DNA of 64,000 nucleotides. Source: Rutpela maculata (Eukaryota; Arthropoda; Insecta; Coleoptera; Cerambycidae). Below the pieces are notes generated by a model. That model saw only the letters and a program-made list of their open reading frames with translations, was not told where the DNA came from and did no database searches. This document shows, one piece after another, positions 44,226-56,270 of the stretch; within the stretch, counting starts at the first letter, position 1, and each line of letters opens with the position of its first letter. The stretch is taken from positions 2,170,001-2,234,000 of the forward strand of contig OW386287.2 of assembly GCA_936432065.2 (NCBI GenBank). Direction: 5' to 3'. Both the position numbers and the translations under genes were made by a program.

Positions 44226-45745
44226 ATATTTTTTTTCTAAAAACTTTTTTAGTCTATTGACTTCGTTTTCTTCATAGCATGTTAACAAAATTTTCAAAAA
44301 CAAAAAAGTTCCTCGCTTAGTGAAAATTTGATGGCGTATTCTCTAAACTTTTAGGGTCATCTACGTTTTTGGCATGTTCACATTTTTTTAATTAGCAATC
44401 CTATGTATAGAAAGAAGCGCTTAAGTGTGTGTTTTATAACAAAAAAAAGTCCACATCGATAGCTCAATTCATTTTTGAGATATGGCAATAGATGTACAAA
44501 AAAACATGATTTAAAAAAAATTAAATTTTACACTTTTTTTAAATAAGAATATCTGTGACTACTAAAAAATGTCGTATTTCGTGCTTTTATGTGTAAAATG
44601 ATGTTGTTGGTAATACCCACTGTGTCTGATCTTGTTCTAAGCTGATAAAAAAAAAAACGACACAATTTTACCTCTTTTTCGCTCTTCTAATAGAAAATTA
44701 TAAAAGTAACTAGATTTCTAGGGTTTTTAAGATCGTGTTAGTAAAAATTGATTTTTTCCCGATTTTTTTGAATATATATTTGCCAATTGTTAATATATTA
44801 TAAAAAATAGAATCAGATATGAAATACATTCATTTCATAACTTTATTTTGTAACCATAAAAAATAATAAGTCCCTATGTTTCGTAATTTTAAGATTGTGT
44901 AAGTAAAATTTTAAATGGTATGATCAATTAATATGAAGTCTTATCTTTATTTTTAGACCGGGTACACTCAAAAATATTAAAATACAAGGACGCTAGATTA
45001 ATTTAAAAAAAAATCCAAAAAAGGCTGCATATCCAATTTTTTGATGATATTTTTTTTTGCAATTTTTATAACTAATAAATGATTAGAAACAATAGTTTAT
45101 ATGATATATAAATTCAAAACAATTTTTTTGAGCTAAATTTTCAAGAAGAAAAAAGACCCAAACTTTTTTATTTTTAGGAAGCAATAAAAAATTGGCCAAA
45201 ATTTGGCCAATGCTGGTAAATTTGTAAATGTCGATATTTTTATTCCTAACTTTTTCTGCATTCAAGTACTACTTTGAACTAAAAGATAATGCATTTATAA
45301 CTATATTATATTGTTATTTTTATACATTAATAAATATCAATAGCCATTAAAAATGGCAACGCAAGAGAGTATTTTATATCCCCTTTAAAACCCATTTTGA
45401 TTTTTTTTCCTAGCTTGTATGGTTTTTGAGCAATTCAATTTTTTCTGTAAGCCGCGCGCATTAAAAATACAAAATTTTGGAATTTTTTTCAATATCGATT
45501 TTCTCGAAAACCATGGCATATACAACGAAATTACAATAGGACTTTTTTTAGGAAATTAGTCAGGCTTTCTTTTTTTATGATAAGCAATTTTTTGTATCTT
45601 CAACGGTTAACGAGTTATCAGTAAAATCAGCGAAGGGGTGGTTTTTTGGGGGGTTGCGCGGCACCCTCAACGGATTTTTGTGGTTTTGTGATGTATTCCC
45701 CTCCACTAACAGTTACTGAAGGAAGATCTCAGATAACATTTTTTG
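44226..45745 (+). repeat. Composite repeat: blocks B, C and A in order
   Basis: 44226-44690 repeats 37400-37865 (block B). 44690-45465 (block C: gtaactagatttctagggtt, gaccgggtacactc, gctagattaattt, gtatggtttttgagcaattc, ccgcgcgc) is the inverse of 57583-58470. 45480-45745 (block A: caatatcgattttctcgaaa, caacggttaacgagttatca, cactaacagttactgaagga) is in the same direction as 58560-58840. No polymerase or transposase motif. Confidence 0.85.
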
Positions 45746-47068
45746 TGATGGAAATTTTTATAATTATAACTACTTACTATGTGCCTAATTAAAATTGGTA
45801 AACATTTCTACGTAAAACGGGAAACAGGCACCTGAAAAATGAATTTTTGAACGTGAAGAAGGGAAATATCTCATCGTCAGGGGTCTGGCAAGCGGCCCGG
45901 GACCGCTGCATTTTGGTGTCAATAGCATTTCGTCCGATTGCAATACTATTCTCTGTCGACTTCGTGTTCATAAATGCTTTCTAGATTGTATCTTGTTGCC
46001 GTGTCCTAGATTCACGCGTATTATACATATAAGTATATCCTCAACCGGAGTCGTATTGCATTTGTCATGTTTAAAAGATTTCTATCTGAACAAGAAGAAG
46101 GTGTAACGAACATGATGGCGATGAATTATATATAAGGCGATTAATTTATAAATAGCTCATTGTGACCTGGAAGAAAAATATTGCTGTGTAAAATGGTCAG
46201 TTTTTCTCATACGGACAAGTACGAATGCTGAAAACACCGCACGTTTGGCTCAGAATAAATATACTTCGCTACAGAGTAAAGGTTTAAAGAACACCAGTTT
46301 ATTTATGATGTTGGTAATCTTACATGAAACATTTTTTTTCTTGAGTTAATTTCTCAATAAAATTTTACTTTTTTTGTCGTCGAATATAAACCTTATACAC
46401 AACCCTTTCAAGTGGTTGCAGATAATAAACGTTAAACAGGTGTAGAAGATAGTGTTGAAACTAAACATAGTTCACAAAGCAGTGGAAAAAAGTCTGCACC
46501 ATAAGGGAAACTCTGTTGTTATTGACTTTCTGAAAGTCGATATAGAGCGTGCAGCGCCTTGGATAACTGGAATAGGCTTTAAATGGCGTTATGCTGACTC
46601 ATGTACTCATGACTGTATATGTACTTTTTATTTCCCAATATGCCTTGTTGGATTTCCCCTACTGTATATACTTACTTTTTTTACAGACATACATTTCTCA
46701 AATGTTTATTTACTATTAATTTTTTAAATTGTCTGTATATCTCTAAATAATTAAAATAAATACATAAACTAAACTACTCAATTGTCGATTTTCCATTCTG
46801 CTTTACGTACACGACACCCTACCACCTGGCAACACCGCTTATGCATGCCAGATTGCCGACAGACATCCGACATTCCCATTTTAATTGCTCGGACTGACGT
46901 ATACGCAATCCAAATGCATGCAGACGGGGTTACGTATGTGGGGTTAGACTCCGGTACAGCGTCGCTCGATCTCGCGGTTAAATTCCACGCGTTATTGTCA
47001 TCGCTGCCAAGTGCCGATTCGCTGGTGAATTAAGGTAGCAGGTAGGTCAATACGTGATATGCAATGAA
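45746..47068. other. No gene; GC-rich unique tract at 46780-47068
   Basis: The tract (acgacaccctaccacctggc, gctcgatctcgcggttaa) has about twice the GC of its flanks, carries an 83-codon ORF without known similarity, and continues at 48704-48900 on the other side of the TIR element at 47077. Candidate conserved noncoding DNA. Confidence 0.45.
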
Positions 47069-47162
47069 TGCCTCACCAGTGGCGTAGCCAGAATTTTGTT
47101 TCGAGAGGGGCACAAAAGGGTCGGAGAATTAAAATACCAAACATTTAAAAAAAAACGAAATT

Positions 47163-48440
47163 TTGACAAGTGATAAAAAACAGTTAATAAATAACTTTTC
47201 TAAATCTTTTAAATTGGCAAAAGTTTGTTCGTTTTTCAAAAACGGCGATTACTTTTTTGGGTCAAACTACCGAGTTATAACCATGCTTTCGAAGTATGGT
47301 ATGGTCGAGATGGTCTTATACAATCGAACCTATTTCAATGTAAGTCAACAGATTTCTTTTCCACACATGGATTCTCGTAAATAATAGATCTTCAATTAGT
47401 AATTTAAAAATATTTCCTTAGTATATATTTAAATTGATAAACATGTACAGTGGATGCGCAGGGTGGCCACTTAAAACTACTTTTCAAATCCCCTGACTTT
47501 CCCATGACCGATAAACTTTAGAGTTCCCTGACTAGTTGTTATAAGCTAAAAGCTAATTTCAACTACTTACATTTTCATTAATAAAAATTGTGACCGAAAA
47601 TAAAAATTAGCTAATGTTGCTAGCTATGTAATTTTTCGAGAAAAATAACTTTGATTGGCTCGCTTAAAATTCGCAATGAACGAAAAATTTTTGGCTGAAA
47701 TCAAAAATATAAATATATTAAATTAAATGCGTTTTACATGATTTTCCTTGATCATTTCTTAAAATTTACTAATTTTACGTTAAGTACAAATTTCTTGATT
47801 TTCCCCTGACCAAAATAAAATTCCGATTTTTCCCGGGTGTCTAGAAAAGTGGCCACCCTGATGCGGTGTATACAGACCTCTCCAAAGCTTTCAATAAAAC
47901 TGATCATACTTAAATGAAATAAATTACAAAATTTCAGGTTTAGCGCCCCTCTATTATTTGTTACGTCGTCATCATTAGACAGAGAACAATATGTCATGTA
48001 TAATGGTTATAGATCAGAAGTTTTCGAAGCCACTTTTGGTGTTCCACAAGGTTCCAATCTTAGACTTCTATTGTTTTTGCTTTTTATTAAAGATTTGTGC
48101 AGACAAATTAATTGTACAAACTAGTTTGCCGAAAATTTAATAGTACTGAGACTGAGGATGATTGTAATAGCTTTCAGGCTGAAATTAAAAAGTTACAAGA
48201 CTGGTGCATATTAAATTGTAAGAATTTTAATAACTTACAGGCCTTAAAAATTTTATATCATTCATTTGTGAGATCCACCCTTGAATGTGGTACCATAATG
48301 TGGAATCCATCTTATAATTATCAAAAAGATGCCGTCGATAAAATTATCTTAGATCCAGACAACACAGTACGTTCTAACTGCAATAACTCAGGAACTAATG
48401 TGCAGTTGAATTCACCCATTGCAAATATGTCTCATTAACG
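47163..48440 (+). pseudogene. Non-LTR retrotransposon RT relic inside the hAT-like element
   Basis: 47170-47380 encodes FKLAKVCSFFKNGDYFFGSN, YRVITMLSKYG and EMVLYNRTYFNVSQQISF (fingers). After a degenerate stretch, AVYTDLSKAFNKTDH (motif A, catalytic Asp kept) appears. Then, over frame changes, VFEATFGVPQGSNLRLLLF with LFIKDL (motif B) and LQALKILYHSFVRSTLECG (post-catalytic). The YxDD box is lost near 48110. A poly-A run (48589-48602) downstream may be its 3' end. Another element, 47459-47860, splits motif A. Confidence 0.86.
47459..47860. mobile_element. 402-bp TIR element inserted in RT motif A
   Basis: Ends CAGGGTGGCCACTT and AAGTGGCCACCCTG are a perfect 14-bp TIR. ATGCG is duplicated on both sides (47454-47458, 47861-47865). 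The interior has repeated tccctgact/cctgacc phrases, common from memory in insect MITEs with this terminus. Non-coding. Removing the element and one ATGCG gives a continuous RT frame across the site. Confidence 0.87.
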
Positions 48441-48703
48441 TCAACAAAATGAGTAATTTTTGTGATAATAATGTACGTACCAAACATTAGAGACAGTAGA
48501 GAAGTGCGAGTCACTCGTAAATTAAGCTTTTAAAATGTAGTTTTTATAATTCATGTATGTAATAAAAAAAACTAATCCTAGTTTCTACAAAAAAAAAAAA
48601 AACTTAATTTCAATAGTTTTCAATAAAATTAAAATTAGTACCTATATCAATAATTTCAGGGGGGGGGACTCGGTCCCCCTCTGGCTACGCCACTGCGCCT
48701 CAC

Positions 48704-49260
48704 GATTCTCGTTCCACATTCACCATCACTAAATGGATTAAATTATTTGAAGCGAACTTTGACCCGCTCTCGTTGGGAGCGAATAGAAGGGAATTCCACT
48801 GCAGCTCGGTGTTTTATCCGTATCTGGCGATCAAACAAATGACGATAAATATGCAATGCATACAGCGCTACCAAACACGTACGCACGTAAAAATAAAAAA
48901 CACTATATATTTACACTTTTTAAAGTGGGATATGTCAATTAAACATTCATTTCGATTGTCTCAGTCAAATAAGATACAGTGGGGTAAAATATAGTTAAAA
49001 ATCGATATTAATAAAGTGTATGAGAGGATTTAATTTTTTTGCTGGGATCTGGAGTACACATACCAAAAAGTATGACTTGAATATGGGAACAACTGAAAAC
49101 GCAAAAAATATTTTTTCCCGTTTTTTTTTCAAATATCTCAGGTCGTATTGCAAAAATAAATAACGGATATTGTTCGCAATAAAATTCCAAACGCACCTAG
49201 ATATATAAGACCTCTATTAAATATGAATTTAATATAAAAAAAAAATAAACAGCCAATATA
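48704..49260. other. Continuation of the GC-rich unique tract, then AT-rich DNA
   Basis: 48704-48900 (ctttgacccgctctcgttgg, ccactgcagctcggtgtttt) is contiguous with 46780-47068 once the hAT-like element is removed. No exon recognised. 49000-49260 is generic AT-rich repeat. Confidence 0.45.
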
Positions 49261-50547
49261 CCGGATGCCACAGGCTAGTGGCTCCCTCCTATATTTCCTT
49301 TATTTTTTAACTTATCCATTTGAAATTTGGGGTGCATAAACTACCTGTAAAAATGAATTTTTGGACACAAAAAAACGGTATGAGCCATTTCCGGAAATGA
49401 CCGCAACTTTCGATTTTTAAATGGAACACCCTGTATATTTTTACATATTTGGATTCAAGACAACATTCTGAGTATACCATAAGATTTTTGCAAATTTTTG
49501 AGTCGATGTTCAATTTTTTTAAGCATTTTAAGACATTCGTATAGAGTGCTTTGGAATACTAAAATTTGTTCTACGGCAGTTAAAGTCCAAGAGAAAAATA
49601 TTATCATTTTTCGTTTAATTTCATTAATAACTATTTACGAAGCCTCCAAAATTGAACAAATCACTTTTTATCGAAAACTTTTTTTTTCAAATGGGAAGGT
49701 GGTGGCTTGTTCAGTGTTCAACAAATTATAGATTTTTTTCTGAATTCATTGATATCCATTTCAAATCTATACTATTTGTTTTTCTATTTTATTAAATCTG
49801 TTTAAAAATTAAAAAATCACTTACAAAATAATTTTTATTGAACCTTATAGTTTGCACTAGTACTTATACCTAATAAAAAACAAAAAAGGCAACCAAAAGG
49901 CTATTATTCACAAAAAGTTAGTTATTCACATTTTATTATTATACATATGATTTTTGCAAAGGCAACTACGTTGAAGTTCAAGAAAAAATTATATTGAAAG
50001 TGATTTTTTATTTTTAAATAAATTCAATAAAATAGAAAAACAAATAGCATAGATTTGAAATGGATACCAATGAATTCAGAAAAAAATCTATAATTTATTC
50101 AACTATATGAGCTACCACCTACCCATTTGAAAAAAAAGTTTTCGATAAGAAAGTGATTTGTTCAATTTTGGAGGCTTCGCAAATAGTTATTAATGAAATT
50201 AAACGAAAAATTACATTTTTCCCTGCCGTAAAACAAATTTTGGTATTACAAAGCACTCTAAACGAATGTCATAAAATGCTTAAAAAACTGAACATCGACT
50301 AAAAAATTCGCGAAAATCTCATGATATACTAAGAATGTTGTCTTGAATCAAAAAATGTAAAAATTTTCAGTGTTCCATTTAAAAATCGAAACTTGCGGTC
50401 ATTTCCGGGTAAACCGAGAATGGTCTCATACCGTTTTTTATGTCCAAAAATCCGTTTTTACAGGTAGTTTATGCGCCCCAAATTTCAAACGGATAAGTTA
50501 AAAAATAAAGGAAATATAGGGGGGAGCCACTAGCCTGAGGCACCCGG
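49261..50547. mobile_element. 1.29-kb foldback element
   Basis: Left arm 49261-49843 (starts ccggatgccacaggctagtg) and right arm 49976-50547 (ends ctagcctgaggcacccgg) are complementary over about 575 bp with few mismatches; the loop is 132 bp. No substantial ORF and no clear target duplication. A transcript through it would fold into a very long double-stranded RNA. Confidence 0.9.
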
Positions 50548-51659
50548 CCTAGCCTTTTAGAACAATTTAATATAGCTTTAATGATAATACATCAATTTAT
50601 TTAAAAAAATGGAAAATATGCTCCTTGTGGATATTTACAACCACAGAAAATTTCAAGTCAAATTTTGGTTTAAAAATGTATCATGTACACACCCTGTGGA
50701 GAATCATCTTGAAAAATTGCGTAAAATAACGCTTTTCGCGAATACAGTGGAAAGTATCACAGTATCACGGGTGTAGGATCCTTATGTTTAAATTTGAAAT
50801 AAATTTTCTAACCAAGTACATATTTCCCACAATTCAAGTAAGAGTTTTCATCAGAGGCTTTTTAACTGCGACAAGAAACAAACACTATTCTCAGCAAACC
50901 ACAGAATATTGTATTATAATTTTTATTTTCAATTGCTGCTTATTTAACTGGGCTATGAAATAATAACACTAACAAAAGCTTGTGGATCAACAGCCAAACT
51001 CAGTAATTATTTCAACACGGTTAATAGTCAGAAATACAGATCGCGTTTTTGTTTTTATCGAAATATAATTTAAATGGATATGAATAAAATAATTAAATCG
51101 CAGTTGGACTCCATATAACCGACGGTTTTATTTCATTTTAAAATTAAAATAGTTATTTTATATATAACTCATGATATTAAAACATTTCGATTATTCGCAT
51201 AATAAATGTGGGACTTGACAGCTGCCAATTTAACATTTATAACAAATTTTAAAATACAATAGCGAAATTTTATAAAGGTCAACCAATAGTGTTCTGTAAC
51301 GTTTACAAGGTCGCCGCCACTGCGTCCACGATGTGCTGTATAATAAAACAATATAATTTTGTTTAATTTAAGTTTATTAGCTCAAATATGTAAGTCTTGA
51401 GTCATCAAAATAGTCCCGAAAATTAAGTAATTATCTCGGAACCAACGAAAATTATATCTAACACGGTTAAAATAGCGTAAATTTGTAGTGAACTGGTTTT
51501 ATTTAATTTGCTTTTTGCAATGAAAAAACAACGCTCCAAACAATATTTTAATTAATTATTAGTAACCGGTTAATAGTATTATAGAAACTATTGCGTAAGA
51601 CAACGCCAATCACAAAGTTTCGTCGGTAAAGCTAAAGCAGAAGTGGGGCGAAGGGTAGG
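50548..51659. other. No gene seen
   Basis: AT-rich DNA with no recognised repeat until the inverted copy at 51660. Confidence 0.4.
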
Positions 51660-52045
51660 CAGTGTGGCTATTATAGGGTATCTGCACGTGACGTCACAGC
51701 TAACCTCAAAAATAGGTTTTTCTGAAGATTTAAGAGTAGTATGCAGCCATTATTAAAATTTCTACCTGGTTCTCGTATTTTCAACTAAAATTTAGTTCAG
51801 TGTAATGTTTATGAAGTTCTAAATACTTTGTCCTAATAAAATAGGACACTTTTTGTAGGTTGGAAATCTAAACCTGTAATTATATACATGAATTTGTAAA
51901 TATTTGCTTGGAGCCAGTACGGCTCCAAGCTAAAAATGCGTATACAATCATTAAAAATGAGAATAAACTTAAAAATGTAAGGTTATGTTGGGTACATGAT
52001 GCAGACGCCCTATTGTGCTGTAGGTGGCACCATCTATTAAAAAGC
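51660..52045 (-). repeat. Inverted copy of the inner part of the 9995-11416 element
   Basis: ctgcacgtgacgtcacagct, taacctcaaaaata and ttggagccagtacggctcca, then agctaaaaatgcgtatacaa, are the inverse of text around 10300 and 10900-11080. The gccagtacggctccaagc dyad (ttggagcc/ggctccaa) is kept in both. The outer ends of the element are missing here. Confidence 0.78.
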
Positions 52046-52433
52046 ACGTACTAAAAATCTTGACTGGGAAAAAGCAGTTTTTAGCCAAACGGTTGGCGTT
52101 ATTAAACTAAAAACAAGATATTCTTGTAAGTAAATGAATACTACACTTCTATTGAAGAAAGTTTTTAGCTAAAATTTGTTTATTACGAAGATCTCTCTTC
52201 ACATTGGCCCATTGCCGCCTGCTCCCCTCTGATTTGATCGCCTTGCTCCCTCTTAATTTACTTCGTAGTTTCTCTTCTTCGACTTGCCCCAAAAGATCAT
52301 GTCATCTTTCTTGTAGAAAATAGTTTACTGTTGACCTGCGAACATGTGTTTTCTAAGACTAAGGGCACGGTGTTGGCATTTTGTAAGTTTCTTGACTTGA
52401 TTCTGAATGCCTTTGATTAGAAGCAATATGCCC
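52046..52433. other. Unassigned; C/T-rich stretch
   Basis: 52190-52290 is C/T-rich (ctgctcccctctgatttgat). No coding signal recognised. Confidence 0.4.
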
Positions 52434-53480
52434 TTAAGATTGTTTATTGACTTTTCCCATGCCTTCAATGTGGTTGCTCACGAAATACTTTTGGAAAAAT
52501 TAGATAGGTATCAAAAGACAGATGGGTTGGACTAAACTTCATATCTCAAAAACTGTCAAATTAATCTATGCTGTAACGAGTACTATATGCGACATAATGC
52601 AAGGCGTCCTACAAGGACCTACTTTGGGCCCTCTGCTATTTAACACATTCGTCAACGATTTGATAACATCCATGCCATGATTTATGCTAACACAAATACC
52701 CTTACCATAGTTATTTATATACGATTAAAAATACTACTGAACTACTTACTAGATTTAAATACAATTAAAAGGTCTTAAAAAACCTCAACTGGAATAAAAA
52801 TAAAACAAATATTTTATTCACTTTTCAAAGAAACATAGATATGTCCCTCTGACCGTGAGTTAATCCAGGGATTTGTAATCGAAAAGTTATATCGACAGTG
52901 TGTATGCAGCAATGAGGTTCTTTTTGAGTCTTTACTAAGCAAATTTTCACTGTTTTCTGACGTATGGTATCATAAATTGGGGAAATAGTGCACATGTAAA
53001 CTGCATTATCATTCTGAAAAATATGCATAAAAATTATTATTGGGCTAGGCTTTAATTTGAACATTTTATCGGTAATTTGTTTATCTACAAGAATAAGCTC
53101 AAGTTTTTTACTACTCAAGTCAATTCTAATCACGATATAAAATCTAAGGTCTTGCCAAACTCATGTGGAACAGCTTTTTCTGCAATGGTTATAAATATTG
53201 TAATGTGATGCATCCATATCTTCCGAGCAAAATTGAAAAAACCATTGCTGGAGAAAACTGATCACTTAATAGATGATTTCTTCACATAATTTTTACTGTA
53301 TGTTTCTTTTGTTATTATTTAATGACTGTATTTGTTTGTTTTATAATGCACACATTTATAATTTATATACTGCTCTAACTATAATATATTTTGCAGTTTT
53401 TTTTATGTATTATCTGTTTTGCTTTTATTTTGGCTTATGTAAAACATTTTTTGTTATATATACCAATAAATATCATTAGT
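52434..53480 (+). pseudogene. Non-LTR retrotransposon RT relic with 3'UTR
   Basis: LRLFIDFSHAFNVVAHEILL (motif A, Asp kept) at 52434, then, in another frame, GVLQGPTLGPLLFNTFVNDL (motif B) at 52606-52665. Motif C is decayed. The post-catalytic region gives YGIINWGNSAHVNCIII near 52970 and KNKLKFFTTQVNSNHDIKSK near 53090. It ends in an AT-rich 3'UTR with caataaatatcatt at 53463. Several frameshifts, and short deletions between motifs. Confidence 0.85.
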
Positions 53481-54558
53481 ACTATTGTTTTATTTTATTT
53501 TTACATGTGGTAGTCGTCCACAATCGCTGTTGCGTAGATTAAGTTGTTCGACAAAAGCTTCGACACAGCGCATTTTGAAACCTCTACTAGTCAGTATAAT
53601 AATAAATAGTCTCGCTTTTATTGGTTGCTTGTCTGCTCAGTGATGAAAATTCGAAAACTCCAGTTCCGGTTCGTTCGCTACTGCAGTTCTCTAAAATGCA
53701 TTATGGCTTGTGGCCATCATTTTGCATACGTTCCCGTGAGATATCCGCAGTATCTGTACTGCTATAACGAAAATAAAAGCAAAAGAATAAATGATATAAA
53801 TAGTAATCTGCTCAATTTTAAATACGTGATTTTTTTAAACTGTTTCGGGAGAGAAACATGGAATAAATTTTATTGCTTTCTTTAAAGTGTCCTTGGCACT
53901 ATCCTCCCGGATTTGGCCGTTATATTGGAAAAAATGGCGCCCAAAGATGTAGATGTCTCGTTGATCTCGATATGCTCCCATTAATATGAACCTACAAGAA
54001 TTCGTTTCTGTAGAGAACGGAGGATAAAGACGTAAACGAAAACAGTTTTGATTCTCACAGGAACAAAATATTGAAAAAAAGTGAGTCTTCTATGTTCTTT
54101 GTTTTATATGGAATACTGAAAAATTATTGTTTAACTATATTATCACTTGAAAATACTTTCTTTAGATATATAATTTTGCCCTAAAATGCTCCCCAAGCGA
54201 GATATATACAAAAAATTGCTGGGTGCTATTTTTTCAAGATGGCTGTCAAATGAGAGAGAGGATATTTTTGGGAACAAAATTAAATTTGTTACAGTTTTTC
54301 CTTATTTTTTCTCCACTGGACCTTCCCCTGACGACAGGCTTATCATGCAATGTCTGAATTCGAACTCCTGTTTGATTTTCTTCAGATATTGATTATAGGG
54401 AAGGAAAAAATCCCGGTCAGCTTCACATCCTGAACGATTTCAGAAAAAAAGCCAACAGCGTTAACTCTGGAGATCTTAATAGCCATTCTTCCACTCCTAC
54501 CAATCTATCCTCGAGAGAACCGATAATCCAACAAATGTCTCATAAGAAGAGATAATGT
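53481..54558. other. No gene seen
   Basis: 53540-53760 is GC-richer and unique in the window. The 86-codon ORF at 53625 has no known similarity. Confidence 0.4.
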
Positions 54559-54616
54559 ATTAAAAATGAACAATATGTTTAGATAATTACATCTAAACAT
54601 ATTGGGCATTTTTAAT
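54559..54616. repeat. 58-nt near-perfect hairpin
   Basis: Arms of 26 bp (attaaaaatgaacaatatgt, ttagat and inverse) with two mismatches and a 6-base loop (aattac). Its size is in the range of a miRNA precursor or a tiny foldback; there is no evidence for expression. Confidence 0.8.
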
Positions 54617-54939
54617 AAAACGAAGCACTCTTCCATTTCATTTACCAGATTTTTTTAATGACGGATAAATGGATATATTACATTCTCCAGGAGGTTAAGA
54701 TAAATGCTCTCCATTCAAGCGTGGAGATAGATCTAACGATTTCGCCACCTACAAAACCAGCTGTTAGGTTGTTCTTCTAAGGAAATTCAGATTGGCCGTG
54801 CAAAAAATATGTGGAATGTCATTGTCTAACATCTGCAATTATGTTTATGATATGGTATTTTTCAACTTTAGCTTAGTTTAGTGGTTAGTTTTTTATATGT
54901 AATTAACTAATTAAACTCAAACTGGCAGTTTATTATCAG
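54617..54939. other. Unassigned; short palindrome at 54926-54950
   Basis: cagtttattatc-a-gataataaactg is a perfect 12-bp inverted repeat whose right half begins the flanking repeat at 54940. Confidence 0.5.
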
Positions 54940-55029
54940 ATAATAAACTGTCAATTTACACTCTTTATATCACCAGGCAACAAACCTTTCGAAAAAATTA
55001 ACCGATAAAATTCTAAGCACTGATATTAC
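54940..55029. repeat. Left 90-bp direct repeat flanking a TIR element
   Basis: ataataaactgtcaatttac, actct, aggcaac, cgaaaaaatta and gatattac recur in the same order at 56271-56358. Confidence 0.78.
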
Positions 55030-56265
55030 ATGGGTTATTCTTACCATAGGAGCAATTTGGGGTAACACAATTTAAAAGAAAAAAAAAGGTTTTGAACAAT
55101 TTTGAAAAAAAATATTTTTGTTAACTAGGCCGTAGAGTAGGATGTGATGATTTTATTTTTAGTTTTTTTCAAAACTTCATATCCACGTCAATTACCAAAA
55201 TGACACGCTACTGATTAACTGACAAGTATATTGTTTTAAGTGTTTATATTAATAGTAAAAACATATTCAAGTACTAATACAAAAGTAGACAACATATCAA
55301 TCATTTCAATACAATAAACAAATTTTGTCAACTTCTTCAGAATTTGGCACTTGCTTGGGCATATAGAAAATGTATAATTCTAACATAAATATCAAATATT
55401 GAAAAATATCATTGGCGTAGACGTGGACACTGGCGTGGGCGTGGACAAGAATCCATGCTAATGACGACAAAAAATGTCCACGCTAATGACGAAATAACCC
55501 TCAAATTTCGTTTTGACATTAAATGGATTTATATGGATAAATGAAACTATGCATAGCTCATGTACTCAGTACAAATTATCAAAAAAGTCCAATATTATTT
55601 TTATACATTTTATAAAGAAACAATTCTAACTAACACTCTAATGACGCTGAATAAACATACGCGCACAAATCGCTTAATATATAAATTTACACTTCAAACT
55701 TCACAGATCAACTGGCCACGCTAAAAGTAGTAACTTCTTTAACATGGTTTATTTAGACTATCCAATGCCAATATTACCAACTGCTATCTGTTGTCTACTA
55801 TCTATTATTTGTGGTGTGTTTATGGTTATGCTAAATTTCAGGTAGGCGGGAATTTTTGAATATTTTATTTTAATCCACGTTAATGATTTTAAATTCAGGA
55901 ATAAAATTCATGATTTTTTTTTAGTCTGGTTTAAATATTTTAATATGAATCTAGCTCTTAACATATCACAATAAATGTTTTCTACAACTGACCATCACTG
56001 GATTATCCAGATCAAGATCGTAAGTTGCAAAATAGTGTCATGCATTAGGTGGAAATCTGTTGGGGGACATCCACGCTAATGACATTTTACATACAAAAGG
56101 AGAACAATTTATAATATAGGAAATTTTTGTATCATTCTATTATGTATGAATGAATAGTACCAAAATTCCTCTAAACACACACAAATAAAAAAACTAATAA
56201 AAGCCACGTAGTTTGGCATTGCAACTTAGGGACATTAAATTGCTCCTATTGTGAGAATAACCCAT
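55030..56265. mobile_element. 1.24-kb TIR element between direct repeats
   Basis: Left end ATGGGTTATTCTTACCATAG, then gagcaattt, is matched by the inverse right end (aaattgctcctattgtgagaataacccat), 27 of 29 bases. Inside, the phrase ccacgctaatgac occurs near 55480 and 56070, with variants at 55466 and 55867. A SINE tail fragment lies at 55797. No transposase frame. The unusual 90-bp direct repeats outside are listed separately. Confidence 0.75.
55797..55850 (+). mobile_element. SINE 3' fragment
   Basis: gttgtctactatctattatt then tgtggtgtgtttatggttat matches the SINE tail at 40521-40555. Its extra cta-ttatt text explains the sequence flanking the MITE in the SINE at 15929. Confidence 0.75.
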
Positions 56266-56270
56266 ATACG

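Larger units (their letters stand above)
47077..48695. mobile_element. hAT-like TIR element with 8-bp target duplication, carrying nested insertions
   Basis: Perfect 16-bp TIRs: CAGTGGCGTAGCCAGA at the left and TCTGGCTACGCCACTG at the right. Flanks TGCCTCAC (47069-47076) and CGCCTCAC (48696-48703) match at seven of eight bases. TIRs starting CAGTGGCG and an 8-bp duplication fit the hAT superfamily. No hAT transposase remains. Most of the interior is a non-LTR RT relic, so the shell was probably a short non-autonomous copy. Confidence 0.84.

Noticed and set aside
46452..47033. Two ORFs of 91 and 83 codons as candidate host exons
   Set aside because: No recognisable protein family, no convincing splice frame; kept only as a GC-rich unique tract.
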